Origin: Scopulibacillus_A cellulosilyticus
GTDB lineage: Bacteria > Bacillota > Bacilli > Bacillales > Sporolactobacillaceae
Direction: 5' to 3'
Assembly (NCBI RefSeq): GCF_042665295.1
Contig: NZ_JBHTCO010000041.1
Span: 1 to 64,000 of the forward strand
DNA: 64,000 bases
Shown piece after piece: positions 25,097 through 33,883 of the stretch. The position numbers were made by a program, and so were the translations under genes. A model generated the notes under the pieces. That model ran no database searches. It was not told the origin of the DNA and saw only the letters and a list, made by a program, of their open reading frames with translations. Position 1 is the first letter of the stretch. Each line of letters starts with the position of its first letter.

Positions 25097-25479
25097 TGCT
25101 CATAACTTCTTCCATTCGCTCATAAATCCTAACTTTCGCTCATATCTTTTAAAAACCGCTCGCAAATTCCAAATTTCTCTCATAATCTTAAAAATTTGCT
25201 CTTAAATTCTTAGTTTTCGCTCATAAAATTCGAAATGTCGCTCACAAATCCAAACTTTCGCTCCTAAAATTAATAAGTCGCTCATAAACCCTAATTTTCG
25301 CTCGTATCTTTTAAAGATCGCTCATAAATTCCAAATTTCGCTCATAATCTTAAAAATCCGCTCTTAAATTACTAATTTTCGCTCATAAAATTTGAAATGT
25401 CGCTCACAACCCCTAACTTTCGCCCTAAATATAAAAAGCCGCTCTCAAAGCTCAATTTTCGCTCTTAAAATTTTTCGGA
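25097..25479. repeat. Array of 19 degenerate 20-bp tandem repeats (CGCTCATAAA units)
   Basis: Units begin with CGCTC or a one-base variant at 25097, 25117, 25137, 25157, 25177, 25197, 25218, 25239, 25259, 25279, 25299, 25319, 25339, 25359, 25380, 25401, 25421, 25440 and 25460. Period 19-21 bases. Core CGCTCATAAA, variable AT-rich second half. Units 2-9 closely resemble units 10-17, so a 162-bp block was duplicated. No coding frame. It lies between the ends of two convergent operons. Confidence 0.9.
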
Positions 25480-25530
25480 TATAGATCTAAATGATTAGAA
25501 AAAGTTACTTACCTAAGCGGAGCAGATTTA

Positions 25531-25561
25531 AAAAAATAAAGAAGCGGAAATCATTCCGCTC
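25531..25561 (-). terminator. Terminator of the formate dehydrogenase operon
   Basis: On the minus strand GCGGAA/TTCCGC stem with a short loop and a T-rich tail TCTTTATTTTTTT. The stop codon of the DUF1641 gene is in the loop. Confidence 0.82.
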
Positions 25562-26033
25562 CTTGAATTTTGCCTGCTCCCTTCAAAAAACCGACCAGGG
25601 CAGTAACCGCCCGGTTAACATCCGGGTCTTTCAAAACTTTTATAAGATCAAAAAGGCTTGTTTTTTCACCGCTGTTGACCTGTTTTTCTGCTTCATCGAT
25701 ACCGGCATTAACATGGTCAATTAACCCTTTTAATTTTTGTACTTCCAGATTGCCGACCATTTGGGCCAAATTCATTGTATGATCTAAGGTATTGCTTATG
25801 CCCGGCTTATTAAGTTCTCTTGCTGCGATCGCTAAGACCTTATCGCCTTGTCCGAATAAGGCGTTTAACAGGTCAAGGATCCCGCGGTCTTGCAATTTAT
25901 CGACAATATCTATAAGTGAAAGGATCGCTTCTTTGTTGTCTAAAAGGGCTGAAAGCAATTGGTCTGTTTCTTGCTGCTTTTGTACCTCTGGATCAATTTT
26001 CATCCGTTCAATTTTTTGTATTGGACTAGCCAT
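25551..26033 (-). CDS. yrhD: DUF1641 protein (YrhD-like), formate dehydrogenase partner
   Basis: A 160-residue soluble helical protein of the DUF1641 family, as B. subtilis YrhD. Helical segments with QQETDQLLSALLDNKEAILS and the family end FDLIKVLKDPDVNRAVTALV are recognisable. Function unknown, but it is almost always encoded next to a YrhE-type formate dehydrogenase, here overlapping it by eight bases. Likely an accessory subunit or maturation factor. Confidence 0.88.
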   Translation of the reverse strand: MASPIQKIERMKIDPEVQKQQETDQLLSALLDNKEAILSLIDIVDKLQDRGILDLLNALFGQGDKVLAIAARELNKPGISNTLDHTMNLAQMVGNLEVQKLKGLIDHVNAGIDEAEKQVNSGEKTSLFDLIKVLKDPDVNRAVTALVGFLKGAGKIQGAE

Positions 26034-28989
26034 TTGCGCTCAGCTCCTTTTTATGCTTAACGACATCGCCTGGAAAGACGTAATCATCACGTTCCCATTT
26101 CTTTTCGACTAAAACACCTTGCTGCGGCGTCCGGTGTCCGTTGCGGTGGTTATTGGCCGGGATTGGATTTTCGCCTTCTACTTCAAGCACTTCCATACGA
26201 ACAGCGGTATCTTTATAAGCCGGTGTATCGGTATCTTTATCGACTTCACTTGACGTCAGCTGATTAATTGCTGTTTCACCGTTGTCATTCATCGGGATGT
26301 ATAATTCATTTCCATGAACGCGGTCTGTGACAACCACACGCCCTTTGCAAGCACCGTACGGCGAGACAAGGCGAACGGTCGATCCGTCCTTTATGCCGCG
26401 TTTTTTGGCTAACTCCGGTGACACTTCTATGAAAGCGTGCGGGGTTTTTCTCTTAATCCCTTCTGATTTGTATGTGAGGTTGCCTTCATGAAAATGTTCA
26501 AGCAGACGGCCGTTATTTACATGCAAATCATATTCTCCGCTTGTTCCTGTCGGTTCTGTCCAGTCGACAATGAAAAAGCGTGCCTTGCCGTCATCAAACG
26601 GAAACGATTCTTCATAAAGCAGCGGATAATCTTTACCGTCCTTTTCAACCGGCCATTGCAGGCTGTTATAGCCTTCGAGACGATCATACCTTACCCCGCT
26701 GAACATTGGTGTCAGATTCGCCGCTTCGGCCATAATTTCCGAAGGATGTTGATAAGACCAATCGGCGCCTAAATATTGGGCAAGCAATTGGATAATTTGC
26801 CAATCCGGCTTTGAGTCGCCTAACGGTTCAAGCACCTGATAAAGCCGTTGGAAGCGCCGTTCCGTATTGGTAAAGGTGCCTTCCTTTTCTAAGCTCGGGC
26901 TGGCCGGGAAAACAACGTCGGCGAACTGGGCTGTTTTTGTCAGAAAAATATCCTGAACGACAAAGAAATCAAGCTTTTCATACGCTGATTGGACATGATT
27001 AATGTTTGAGTCAACAATGCCCATGTCTTCGCCTTGTAAAAACAACGCTTTTAAGTGACCGTCATGAATCGCTTCGACCATTTCGTGATTGTTCAAACCG
27101 GCTTCTGCCGGAATTACGCAATCCCACGCTTTTTCAAAACGTTTTCTTGCGGCATCATCGGAAACATCCTGATATCCCGGCAGTTTATTTGGCATGCTGC
27201 CGAAATCGCTGCAGCCTTGTACATTATTATGGCCTCTAAGCGGATAAGCACCTGCACCCGCGCGGCCGTAGTTTCCAGTCGCTAACAGCAAGTTAGAAAT
27301 TGCTGTAGATGTGTCACTGCCGCCTTTTTGCTGCGTGACGCCCATCGCCCAGCAAATGACAACGGAATGAGCCCGATGGATTTCTTCAGCAATCTTTTTC
27401 AAAATGTCTTCAGACAGCCCTGTGACCTTTTCAGCATAGTCGAGCGTAAACTTGTCCAAGCTTTTAACATAGTCATCAAAACCGTTCACCCGTTTTTTAA
27501 TAAAACCTTCATCAGCCCAGCCCTGATCAATGATATATTTAGTGACAGCTTGCAGCCAAACAAGATCAGACCCCGCTTTTGGATGAATAAACAGGTCTGC
27601 CCGTTCAGCCATTTCGTGCTTGCGGAGGTCAGCAACAATCAGGCGCTGACCATGGAGTTTTTGCGCCCGTTTAATTTTTGAAGCAAGGACCGGATGTGAT
27701 TCAGCTGTATTTGAACCAATCGTTATCACAAGGCCGGCTGAAGCGATATCTGAAAATGATCCGGCATCGCCGCCGTAGCCTACCGTCCGGAATAAGCCGA
27801 CAGTTGCCGGTGACTGGCAGTAGCGTGAGCAATTATCAACATTATTCGTTCCGATCACTTGTCTTGCCAGCTTTTGCATCAGATACGACTCTTCGTTCGT
27901 TGCTTTTGACGATGAAATCACACCGATGGCATCGCTGCCGTGTTGCTTTTTAATGTCTTTTAACTTGTCGCTGACAGTTTTCAGTGCTTCATCCCATTCA
28001 ACTTCAATAAAACGGCCGCCTTTACGGACCAGCGGTTTCGTGATTCGTTCCGGACTGTTGACATAGTCCCAGCCAAATTTGCCTTTTACACATGTTGAAA
28101 TGCCGTTTGCCGGCGATTCAGGCTGAGGCTGGACTTTTAAAATTTTTCTGCCTTTTGTCCAAACATCAAAGGAACAGCCGACACCGCAATAAGTACATAC
28201 CGTTTTCGTTTTCTTAATACGTTCTTCCCGCATAGCCGATTCAGCATCGGATATAGACATGAGCGAACCGTAGCCGTTCTCTACTTTCTTAGTTAACTCT
28301 ATTAAAGAGCGCAGCGTCCCTTTTTCAATACCTGATAAATAGCCGGCTTCACCGACCATACCCTTTTCCATCATGGCATTGCATGGACAAACGGTCGAAC
28401 ATTGGCCGCAGTTGACGCAAGATGACGTATCAATTGACGTGCCTCCGTCCCAAACGACACGCGGGCGCTCTAACGACCAATCAATTGACAGTGTTTCATT
28501 GACTTCAACATTTTGGCAAACTTCAACACAGCGGCCGCACAAAATACATTGGTCTGGATCATAACGGTAAAAAGAACCTGTGAAATCCTCTTCATACGGC
28601 TTATGTTCAAACGGCTTATCTTGATGTTCGATTCCCATGGCTTTGACTGTATTATGAATCTCACATGTACCGTTGTTATAATCACAAACGGTGCAATATA
28701 ACTCATGGTTAACTAAGATCCGGTTCATGGCGATACGGCGCGCCTCTGATGAAGCTTTTGTTTGTGTATTGACAGTCATTCCTGCTTGTACGGTTGTCCC
28801 GCAAGCTCTCTTCAATTCCCCATCGACTTCAACAATACAAGTATCGCAGGTCTCAATAGGACCAAGACTCTCATGATAACAAACGCTCGGACATTCAATA
28901 CCGTTATTTTTGATTAAATCTATTAAACTTTGACCGGGATCTGCTAAATACTCTTCCCCGTCAATTTTTACGACAGTATGTTCCGGCAT
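26026..28989 (-). CDS. fdhF: Molybdopterin-dependent formate dehydrogenase alpha subunit (YrhE/FdhF type)
   Basis: A 987-residue cytoplasmic oxidoreductase. Order of domains: N-terminal [2Fe-2S] ferredoxin domain (about 1-80), His/Cys cluster region (to about 120), two [4Fe-4S] motifs (CILCGRCVEVCQ about 144; CVNCGQCSTVCPC about 187), then the bis-MGD domain starting with TVCTYCGVGCSFDVW (about 257). The metal ligand region reads NCSRYCQSPATVGLF, so the molybdenum or tungsten ligand is cysteine, not selenocysteine; no in-frame TGA is needed. The ATG at 28989 follows AGGAGGG; an in-frame ATG at 29034 precedes that site. It oxidises formate; electron acceptor not evident. Confidence 0.93.
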   Translation of the reverse strand: MPEHTVVKIDGEEYLADPGQSLIDLIKNNGIECPSVCYHESLGPIETCDTCIVEVDGELKRACGTTVQAGMTVNTQTKASSEARRIAMNRILVNHELYCTVCDYNNGTCEIHNTVKAMGIEHQDKPFEHKPYEEDFTGSFYRYDPDQCILCGRCVEVCQNVEVNETLSIDWSLERPRVVWDGGTSIDTSSCVNCGQCSTVCPCNAMMEKGMVGEAGYLSGIEKGTLRSLIELTKKVENGYGSLMSISDAESAMREERIKKTKTVCTYCGVGCSFDVWTKGRKILKVQPQPESPANGISTCVKGKFGWDYVNSPERITKPLVRKGGRFIEVEWDEALKTVSDKLKDIKKQHGSDAIGVISSSKATNEESYLMQKLARQVIGTNNVDNCSRYCQSPATVGLFRTVGYGGDAGSFSDIASAGLVITIGSNTAESHPVLASKIKRAQKLHGQRLIVADLRKHEMAERADLFIHPKAGSDLVWLQAVTKYIIDQGWADEGFIKKRVNGFDDYVKSLDKFTLDYAEKVTGLSEDILKKIAEEIHRAHSVVICWAMGVTQQKGGSDTSTAISNLLLATGNYGRAGAGAYPLRGHNNVQGCSDFGSMPNKLPGYQDVSDDAARKRFEKAWDCVIPAEAGLNNHEMVEAIHDGHLKALFLQGEDMGIVDSNINHVQSAYEKLDFFVVQDIFLTKTAQFADVVFPASPSLEKEGTFTNTERRFQRLYQVLEPLGDSKPDWQIIQLLAQYLGADWSYQHPSEIMAEAANLTPMFSGVRYDRLEGYNSLQWPVEKDGKDYPLLYEESFPFDDGKARFFIVDWTEPTGTSGEYDLHVNNGRLLEHFHEGNLTYKSEGIKRKTPHAFIEVSPELAKKRGIKDGSTVRLVSPYGACKGRVVVTDRVHGNELYIPMNDNGETAINQLTSSEVDKDTDTPAYKDTAVRMEVLEVEGENPIPANNHRNGHRTPQQGVLVEKKWERDDYVFPGDVVKHKKELSANG

Positions 28990-29095
28990 ATGTCCCCCTC
29001 CTATCATTACATCAATGTAAGCGTTTAATTCCATTATACATGAGGTGGTTTTTATCGGAAAGAAAATGAGTAACGCTTCTTACAAGAGCGCCTTA

Positions 29096-30247
29096 TTAGT
29101 AAATATAGCCCAATGTGGTATCCAAAACTTGTCTCGCATAAATAGACAAGAACGAAAGGCATGCGGCCAACAGAATATATGCAATAAGCACCTTCCATTT
29201 CGTTGACGGTTTGGCTTTATAATATTCTTTCAGTTTACTTTTTTCTCTTTCTAAATCAGCAATTTCTTGTTCAGCTTGATTGATCTTTCTTTCAATACTC
29301 GAATAGTCTGGGGTATGTTGTAAAAAGGCAATTAATTCATGATATAAGTTCATTTCATAAATAAGGGCATCCTTTTTCAGACGTTCTTTATCTTGAATAA
29401 AAGGAATATACCATTTTTTCATGTCTGACACCCGTACATGTATGTCATCAATGTGCTGACGCATTAATCTTAAATGGTACATGATCATTGATTCATTGAC
29501 CATCGGGCCGCCCTCTTCATCAAACCCAAAAGCATAAAAAATATCATCCTTATAATTTTCCAGACTTTCAATCATCTTTTGTTTCGCTTTAATGTGAAGG
29601 TCAATTTTTCTCCGTTTATATCCTTCACGTACGCGGCTCCACCATGTGAAAAAGCCGAAAATTAAAATTAAAAACATAATTGGCGTTGGAGATATAATAA
29701 TCAAGACTAATAAAGCGATAAGCGCGATAAACCATATTTTTGTTGAGAGTACAGCGACAATTCGCCCGCCGTCCAACGGAGACACTGGAAACAAGTTAAA
29801 TAAGTTAATCATAGCTCCCAGCATGACAACAAGGGCCCAATAAGGCTGGTGGGTCAAGTAATAAAGGATAATCGCGGGAATAACTGAAATCAGCCCTGCA
29901 AACGGCCCGCCATAAGCAAGGTAGGCTTCAGTTGCCGCATCTTTCGGCTGCTCTTTAATGCCAATAACTGCACCTAGGAATGGGACAAACACAGCAGGCG
30001 ACGTTTTGATCCCCTTAAGTTTGGCGGCAACTAAATGTCCCATTTCATGAACAAAGATGAGATAAACAATAGCTGCTGCGAACCCCCAGCCAAAGAATAT
30101 GGCGTAACCCGCCAATGAGACAACTAAACTGATTAACGTCCCGCCAAATTTAGAAAACTTTAATAAGGCGAGCAGCCACTTCAACTTAGTTAATATAAGT
30201 AAACCTATAGTAACAAGAACGCCTTTTTTCGTTTTATTCTCAGCCAT
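29096..30247 (-). CDS. Site-2 protease family (M50) membrane protein with C-terminal coiled coil
   Basis: A 383-residue membrane metalloprotease. HEMGH (about residue 68) binds zinc within a hydrophobic segment, and NLFPVSPLDGGRI (about residue 143) carries the third ligand, Asp. About five to six membrane segments occupy residues 10-205, then a cytoplasmic helical region rich in charged residues (about 205-350, with LKKDALIYEMNLYHELIAFL and QAEQEIADLEREKSKLKEYY as probable coiled coil), then a last membrane segment. TAGGAGA precedes the ATG at 30247; an upstream ATG at 30322 has none. Substrate unknown; the cytoplasmic extension is unusual for the simple SpoIVFB-like type. Confidence 0.85.
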   Translation of the reverse strand: MAENKTKKGVLVTIGLLILTKLKWLLALLKFSKFGGTLISLVVSLAGYAIFFGWGFAAAIVYLIFVHEMGHLVAAKLKGIKTSPAVFVPFLGAVIGIKEQPKDAATEAYLAYGGPFAGLISVIPAIILYYLTHQPYWALVVMLGAMINLFNLFPVSPLDGGRIVAVLSTKIWFIALIALLVLIIISPTPIMFLILIFGFFTWWSRVREGYKRRKIDLHIKAKQKMIESLENYKDDIFYAFGFDEEGGPMVNESMIMYHLRLMRQHIDDIHVRVSDMKKWYIPFIQDKERLKKDALIYEMNLYHELIAFLQHTPDYSSIERKINQAEQEIADLEREKSKLKEYYKAKPSTKWKVLIAYILLAACLSFLSIYARQVLDTTLGYIY

Positions 30248-30356
30248 AGATATTCTCCTAAGGAAACTTTTAGTAAAGTTTAACATATTACTTGATCTTT
30301 TTTGAAAGCATTTTTGAACCATTATTTTGCTTCCATATGGTTATAAAGTGAAACTT

Positions 30357-30503
30357 CCATCAGTGGGGGTTTTGTTCATCCCACACTGATGGTTAGATGA
30401 ACAAATTGGGGTGTTATCGTCCGTTATCTCCCGCCTAAACTTCAGCGCTTAAACTCAAGTTTTGAGGCGGGAGTTTTACGGACGGTTGCACCGGGATAAA
30501 AAC
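30357..30503. repeat. Structured repeat-like element with two inverted repeats
   Basis: CCATCAGTG (30357-30365) pairs with CACTGATGG (30384-30392); and CGTCCGT plus CTCCCGCCT (30418-30436) pairs with AGGCGGGAG plus ACGGACG (30465-30484). The right flank GGACGGTTGCA...GATAAA recurs with few changes at 33954-33965. No ORF. Could be a small non-autonomous element or a structured RNA. Confidence 0.55.
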
Positions 30504-31103
30504 TTAATAATCTTTGGTTAAATGGTCAGTTTCGTTATATAAATCTATATGCCAATCATTGTTTGAATAATGAATGCTGGAAATACTTCCGTTACCAACA
30601 AATATATCGTCTCTTTTTAAAGTGTTTTTAGAAACCGCAGATAATATCGTTTTAATTAATCCGCCATGAGTAACAGCCATAATTCGCTTGCCTTGCCATT
30701 GATTTAAAAGACGATCAAGGAGACGCCAAGCCCTTTTTTCCAAATCAACGAGTTCTTCCATTCCCTCAATAGACTGGTTTTTAAATATAGCGAGCCTCTC
30801 TTCATAAGTCAGTCCCGCCGCTTTGCCATAATGCCTTTCAATTAAATCATCCTCAATATAAACAGGAACTGGCTTATTGAGATTAGCAGCAATGCATTCG
30901 GCCGTCTTAACCGTCCGCTTTAAAGGGCTTGTTACAATAGCATCCCAATCCACATTTTGGGCATATTTGCCAACAGCATTTGCTTGAGCTATCCCTGTTT
31001 CATTTAATTCTATATCTTGCCGTCCTTGTACCTTTTTTAATTTATTCCATTCGGTTTCGCCATGACGGATTAACCATATTAACAGCTGTTTATCTTTTTG
31101 CAA
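30504..31103 (-). CDS. Histidine phosphatase family protein
   Basis: A 199-residue phosphatase of the phosphoglycerate-mutase-like superfamily. The catalytic motif LIRHGETEWN (about residue 10), the second Arg/Glu region DDLIERHYGKAAGLTYEER and the late histidine VTHGGLIKT are present. A TTG start at 31103 is proposed because AAAGGAT lies eight bases upstream and it begins just after the Nudix stop; any earlier ATG would overlap that gene deeply. Substrate unknown. Downstream of the Nudix gene, likely the same transcript. Confidence 0.85.
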   Translation of the reverse strand: MQKDKQLLIWLIRHGETEWNKLKKVQGRQDIELNETGIAQANAVGKYAQNVDWDAIVTSPLKRTVKTAECIAANLNKPVPVYIEDDLIERHYGKAAGLTYEERLAIFKNQSIEGMEELVDLEKRAWRLLDRLLNQWQGKRIMAVTHGGLIKTILSAVSKNTLKRDDIFVGNGSISSIHYSNNDWHIDLYNETDHLTKDY

Positions 31104-31110
31104 AAGTCTC

Positions 31111-31596
31111 TCATCCTTTAAAGTTATTTTTATCCCATTGTACGTCATTTGGAGGTACTTGCTTTCCGTCTTCATTAAGATAGGATAAATAATATGAAGA
31201 TTGCCTATCCTTAAGCCAAGCTTTTAACGGGTTTATAACCGGAGGAAAATGCAAATACTCTTCAATATTATCCAACGGAATATATTCCGCATAGTCTACC
31301 TCAAAATCTTTAATATGATTTAATTTACCGCCTGCCGGTTTTGCTTCATAATAGACCTGTAAATAATGCCCCCAATGTTCAATAAAAAATTCACTCATAA
31401 AAGCTAAACCTTTAATGAGAACATCGAGACCTGTTTCTTCCCTTGTCTCACGAACAGCCGTATTTATCAGTGACTCGTTAGGTTCCTGGCCGCCCTTCGG
31501 CAATCCCCATTTTCCATGTTCTTTTACAAGCAGAATGGCATCATTATTTAAAATCACGGTACCGGCCGCTGTTATTATTTGATCCATTATCATCAA
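31111..31596 (-). CDS. Nudix hydrolase
   Basis: A 161-residue Nudix enzyme. The box G-x5-E-x7-REUxEExGU is complete: it starts at GGQEPNE and ends in RETREETGL (about residues 39-61). These enzymes hydrolyse nucleoside diphosphates linked to another group; the substrate here cannot be told. Several ATG codons at the start (MMIMD) lie behind AAGAGG. It precedes the histidine phosphatase gene by seven bases, suggesting joint nucleotide house-cleaning. Confidence 0.9.
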   Translation of the reverse strand: MMIMDQIITAAGTVILNNDAILLVKEHGKWGLPKGGQEPNESLINTAVRETREETGLDVLIKGLAFMSEFFIEHWGHYLQVYYEAKPAGGKLNHIKDFEVDYAEYIPLDNIEEYLHFPPVINPLKAWLKDRQSSYYLSYLNEDGKQVPPNDVQWDKNNFKG

Positions 31597-31615
31597 CCTC
31601 TTAGAAAGCTATTTT

Positions 31616-32512
31616 CTACTTATGTATAAACCAAAGCATGTTTTGCTTTATAAACATATTAACCCGTCCGGTTTGGGCCAAGTAATGCAGATAACTTGTA
31701 ATGGCTGTTCTGTACAACGCCCATTGCGGCAATGCTTTCAACTCTATGTTCCATTCCTGACATACCTTTTGAATCATTTGCTCATGAGATAAGCCGTTTG
31801 ATTCATCCTTCAGTATATTGGCAATTCGTGATAGAATATCTTCATGAAATTGAATATTATCCTGAATCGTTTCTTTAAAACTTTCTTCAAATATGCCATG
31901 ACCGGGAACCGCTCCTCTTACAGGGAGTTCGAGCATTTTTTTGAGAGAATCAAGAGTCCGCCCAAGATCAACAAGATACGGGATACGATGCTTATTAAGT
32001 GTCTCTATAGACATATAAGCATCAGCCGCAAATAGGATACCTTCATAAATGACGCCCATTTGATTTTCTGCGTGCCCTGGCAAGGAAACGCATTCTATTG
32101 ATATTTCTCCTAATTCTATAGGACCTTCATGGCAATATTCGTCAACTTGAACAGCTTGACCTTCGATAAATTTGTTTCTAAGGGATTCATGCGGTTCATT
32201 GCCTTGAAAGAGATAGATGGGTTCCCATTTTGGATAACGCAAAACATCCGCTTCCACTTCCGGAGCCAGAGTAATGATTTTTCTTTTTGTTAAAATTTTA
32301 TAAGCGCCGCCAAAATGATCGGCATGAGCATGAGTAATAAGTAAATGTGTTAAAGGCCAATTTCTCTCGTCCAGCTGTCTAATCACCTTTTTTGATGCCG
32401 ATGAATCGAGTCCCGCATCAATCAGGATGCCTGTTGAGCCTTTTCTAATATAACCGACATTAACAGGACTGTGAAAAAAGTAACATTCTTCTGTTATTTT
32501 ATTTAACTCCAC
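31616..32512 (-). CDS. MBL-fold metallo-hydrolase
   Basis: A 298-residue metallo-beta-lactamase fold protein. The zinc motif THAHADHFGGAY (about residue 58), a later His in SLPGHAENQMGV (about 144) and GAVPGHGIF (about 207) are the family ligands. The C-terminal 80 residues are a helical domain resembling the winged-helix-like end of the LACTB2/MBL group. A GTG at 32512 behind a GCGAGGT-like site fits the first strand better than the upstream ATG at 32563, which would overlap the promoter region of the divergent gene. Substrate unknown. Confidence 0.83.
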   Translation of the reverse strand: MELNKITEECYFFHSPVNVGYIRKGSTGILIDAGLDSSASKKVIRQLDERNWPLTHLLITHAHADHFGGAYKILTKRKIITLAPEVEADVLRYPKWEPIYLFQGNEPHESLRNKFIEGQAVQVDEYCHEGPIELGEISIECVSLPGHAENQMGVIYEGILFAADAYMSIETLNKHRIPYLVDLGRTLDSLKKMLELPVRGAVPGHGIFEESFKETIQDNIQFHEDILSRIANILKDESNGLSHEQMIQKVCQEWNIELKALPQWALYRTAITSYLHYLAQTGRVNMFIKQNMLWFIHK

Positions 32513-32582
32513 ATGAATAACCTCGCTTTTAGTGTTAAACATTTTATATTTTAAAGTAACCATTGGTGAAAGGATGTCAGTT

Positions 32583-32888
32583 ATGAATATAAAAAAACGC
32601 GGTGACCTTATCGTCGACTGTTATGGAAACTATTATTACGCAATTGATCAAAAGGAAGATACCCTAATTCTTGTTAATGCTTTCATGGATCTTTCTTTTC
32701 GCCGCAAACTTGATGATACATATTTTGAAGAATATCAAGGCGAATTTGTTGGCGGCCATGCCATGAACTTATTAAAAGGTAACATTGAAATGATTATTAA
32801 TCAAAAAAGTAAATTGCAGATCTATTCGTTAAAAGAAGTTAAGGAACATTATGATGTCATCATTGACCCGCTGTATCAAAAAATGTAA
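32583..32888 (+). CDS. Small protein of unknown function
   Basis: A 101-residue protein that I do not recognise. It is mixed alpha/beta with MNIKKRGDLIVDCYGNYYYA at the start, no membrane segment and no cysteine pattern beyond one Cys. GAAAGGA lies nine bases before the ATG; further in-frame ATG codons upstream overlap that site. Divergent from the MBL gene. No function is suggested by its neighbours. Confidence 0.7.
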   Translation: MNIKKRGDLIVDCYGNYYYAIDQKEDTLILVNAFMDLSFRRKLDDTYFEEYQGEFVGGHAMNLLKGNIEMIINQKSKLQIYSLKEVKEHYDVIIDPLYQKM

Positions 32889-33097
32889 TCATTTTTCTTC
32901 CCTGAATAACCATCAGGGCAGGGAATACCAGCTGCCTGAATAATCTTTCTGACATTTTATCTGAGCTTTGATTTATATTCTGATATTGTCCTTATTTAAC
33001 GTCCCGCCGCGTTCAATTGTCAAATTATATATTCTTCATGAACAGGAAGAAACCTTCCAATCATTCCCCTTTAAAAAGGCGGTATTAAAAGAAAAAG

Positions 33098-33127
33098 TAA
33101 ACGTTTGGCCAAAAGGCCAAACGTTAT
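33098..33127 (-). terminator. Terminator of the GNAT gene
   Basis: Eleven-bp perfect stem AACGTTTGGCC/GGCCAAACGTT; on the minus strand the tail is TACTTTTTCTTTT. Confidence 0.85.
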
Positions 33128-33130
33128 TAA

Positions 33131-33682
33131 TTACATCCATTCATCTTTTAATATACTCATCATTATTCTAGAGTAACGGCAGCCGTCGCGGTATACGCTG
33201 TCTCTCATTTTACCTTCTTCAATAAATCCCGCTTTTTTATATGCCTTAATAGCAGAGATATTGTAGGAATTCACATCTAAACCGACACGATAAAGATTTA
33301 ATTCGTTAAAAGCATAACCAAGAATAAGCTTAAGCGCTTCTGTACCGTACCCTTTCCCCCGATCTTTAGAATCGCCGATACCAATTGCAAGCTTAGCCGA
33401 TTGATTATTCCACTCAATACCAAAGAGGGCGACAAATCCAACTAATCGGTCATCTTCCAAAGTGCGGATTCTAAATTCAATGGGACCATTTTGCCGGTTG
33501 CTTTGGCGATCCCTTTCTTCTAATTCCTCAAGCGTCGAAAAAGCAGCAAAGTCACTGTCCATTCGCCGCAAATAATCGCTGTCTTCCTGCCATTTAAACA
33601 TAATTAACGCATCTTCATGACGTTTAGCTGCTAAACGAACCAAATCACCGGAAAATAAATTTTTACTATTTAATTGATCCAC
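33131..33682 (-). CDS. GNAT N-acetyltransferase under probable translational attenuation
   Basis: A 183-residue acetyltransferase of the RimJ/RimL/SpeG-like GNAT group. The acetyl-CoA site is visible as GIGDSKDRGKGYGTEALKL (about residue 100), followed by the typical NLYRVGLDVNSYNISAIKAY and KAGFIEEGK (about 130-160). It starts with GTG at 33682, seven bases after GGGAGG. That ribosome binding site is buried in a hairpin (33689-33710) and preceded by a 13-codon leader ORF, described separately, so expression is probably induced by events that stall ribosomes. Substrate unknown: a ribosome-directed antibiotic, ribosomal protein or small amine are options. Terminator follows directly. Confidence 0.9.
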   Translation of the reverse strand: MDQLNSKNLFSGDLVRLAAKRHEDALIMFKWQEDSDYLRRMDSDFAAFSTLEELEERDRQSNRQNGPIEFRIRTLEDDRLVGFVALFGIEWNNQSAKLAIGIGDSKDRGKGYGTEALKLILGYAFNELNLYRVGLDVNSYNISAIKAYKKAGFIEEGKMRDSVYRDGCRYSRIMMSILKDEWM

Positions 33683-33688
33683 TCAATG

Positions 33689-33710
33689 TCCTCCCAGTTC
33701 GTCCGGAGGA
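33689..33710 (-). promoter_or_regulatory. Hairpin that sequesters the GNAT ribosome binding site (segments 3:4)
   Basis: Minus strand: TCCTCC (33710-33705) pairs perfectly with GGAGGA (33694-33689), which contains the Shine-Dalgarno sequence of the GNAT gene; loop of ten bases. The left arm can instead pair with the upstream segment GTCCGGGG (33807-33800) to give an 8-bp helix, freeing the site. Confidence 0.7.
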
Positions 33711-33810
33711 AAGCTTCTTCAAATCATTCTCAATATAACTGCGATGATCTTTTAAATCATGATACCCTTAGCACATGCGCAGTATTTGGGATAGGCTGTC
33801 CCCGGACTGT

Positions 33811-33852
33811 TTAATTTTGTAAAAGTCCATTTACTGCCATGAATACAAACAT
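33811..33852 (-). CDS. 13-codon leader peptide before the GNAT gene
   Basis: Reads MFVFMAVNGLLQN and stops with TAA. The ATG at 33852 is seven bases after AAGGAGA (33866-33860), a strong site, and lies just after a strong sigma-A promoter. Codons 9-10 (GGACT, 33828-33824) can pair with AGTCC (33808-33804) past its stop; a ribosome paused on the peptide would block that pairing and so open the GNAT site. The hydrophobic FVFMAV resembles in character, not in exact sequence, stalling motifs of Erm leaders such as IFVI. Confidence 0.65.
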   Translation of the reverse strand: MFVFMAVNGLLQN

Positions 33853-33883
33853 AGGCGCATCTCCTTATCATAAGATTATGAAT

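Noticed and set aside
25097..25479. CRISPR array
   Set aside because: Period is 20 bases with only about ten conserved; no separate identical repeats and unique spacers, and no cas genes nearby.
28100..28140. Selenocysteine in formate dehydrogenase
   Set aside because: The metal ligand position is a plain cysteine codon in an open frame; no TGA is read through.
32901..32945. Shared string CAGCTGCCTGAAT with the reverse of 55785
   Set aside because: Only 13 bases match before a gap; too short to claim a repeat family.
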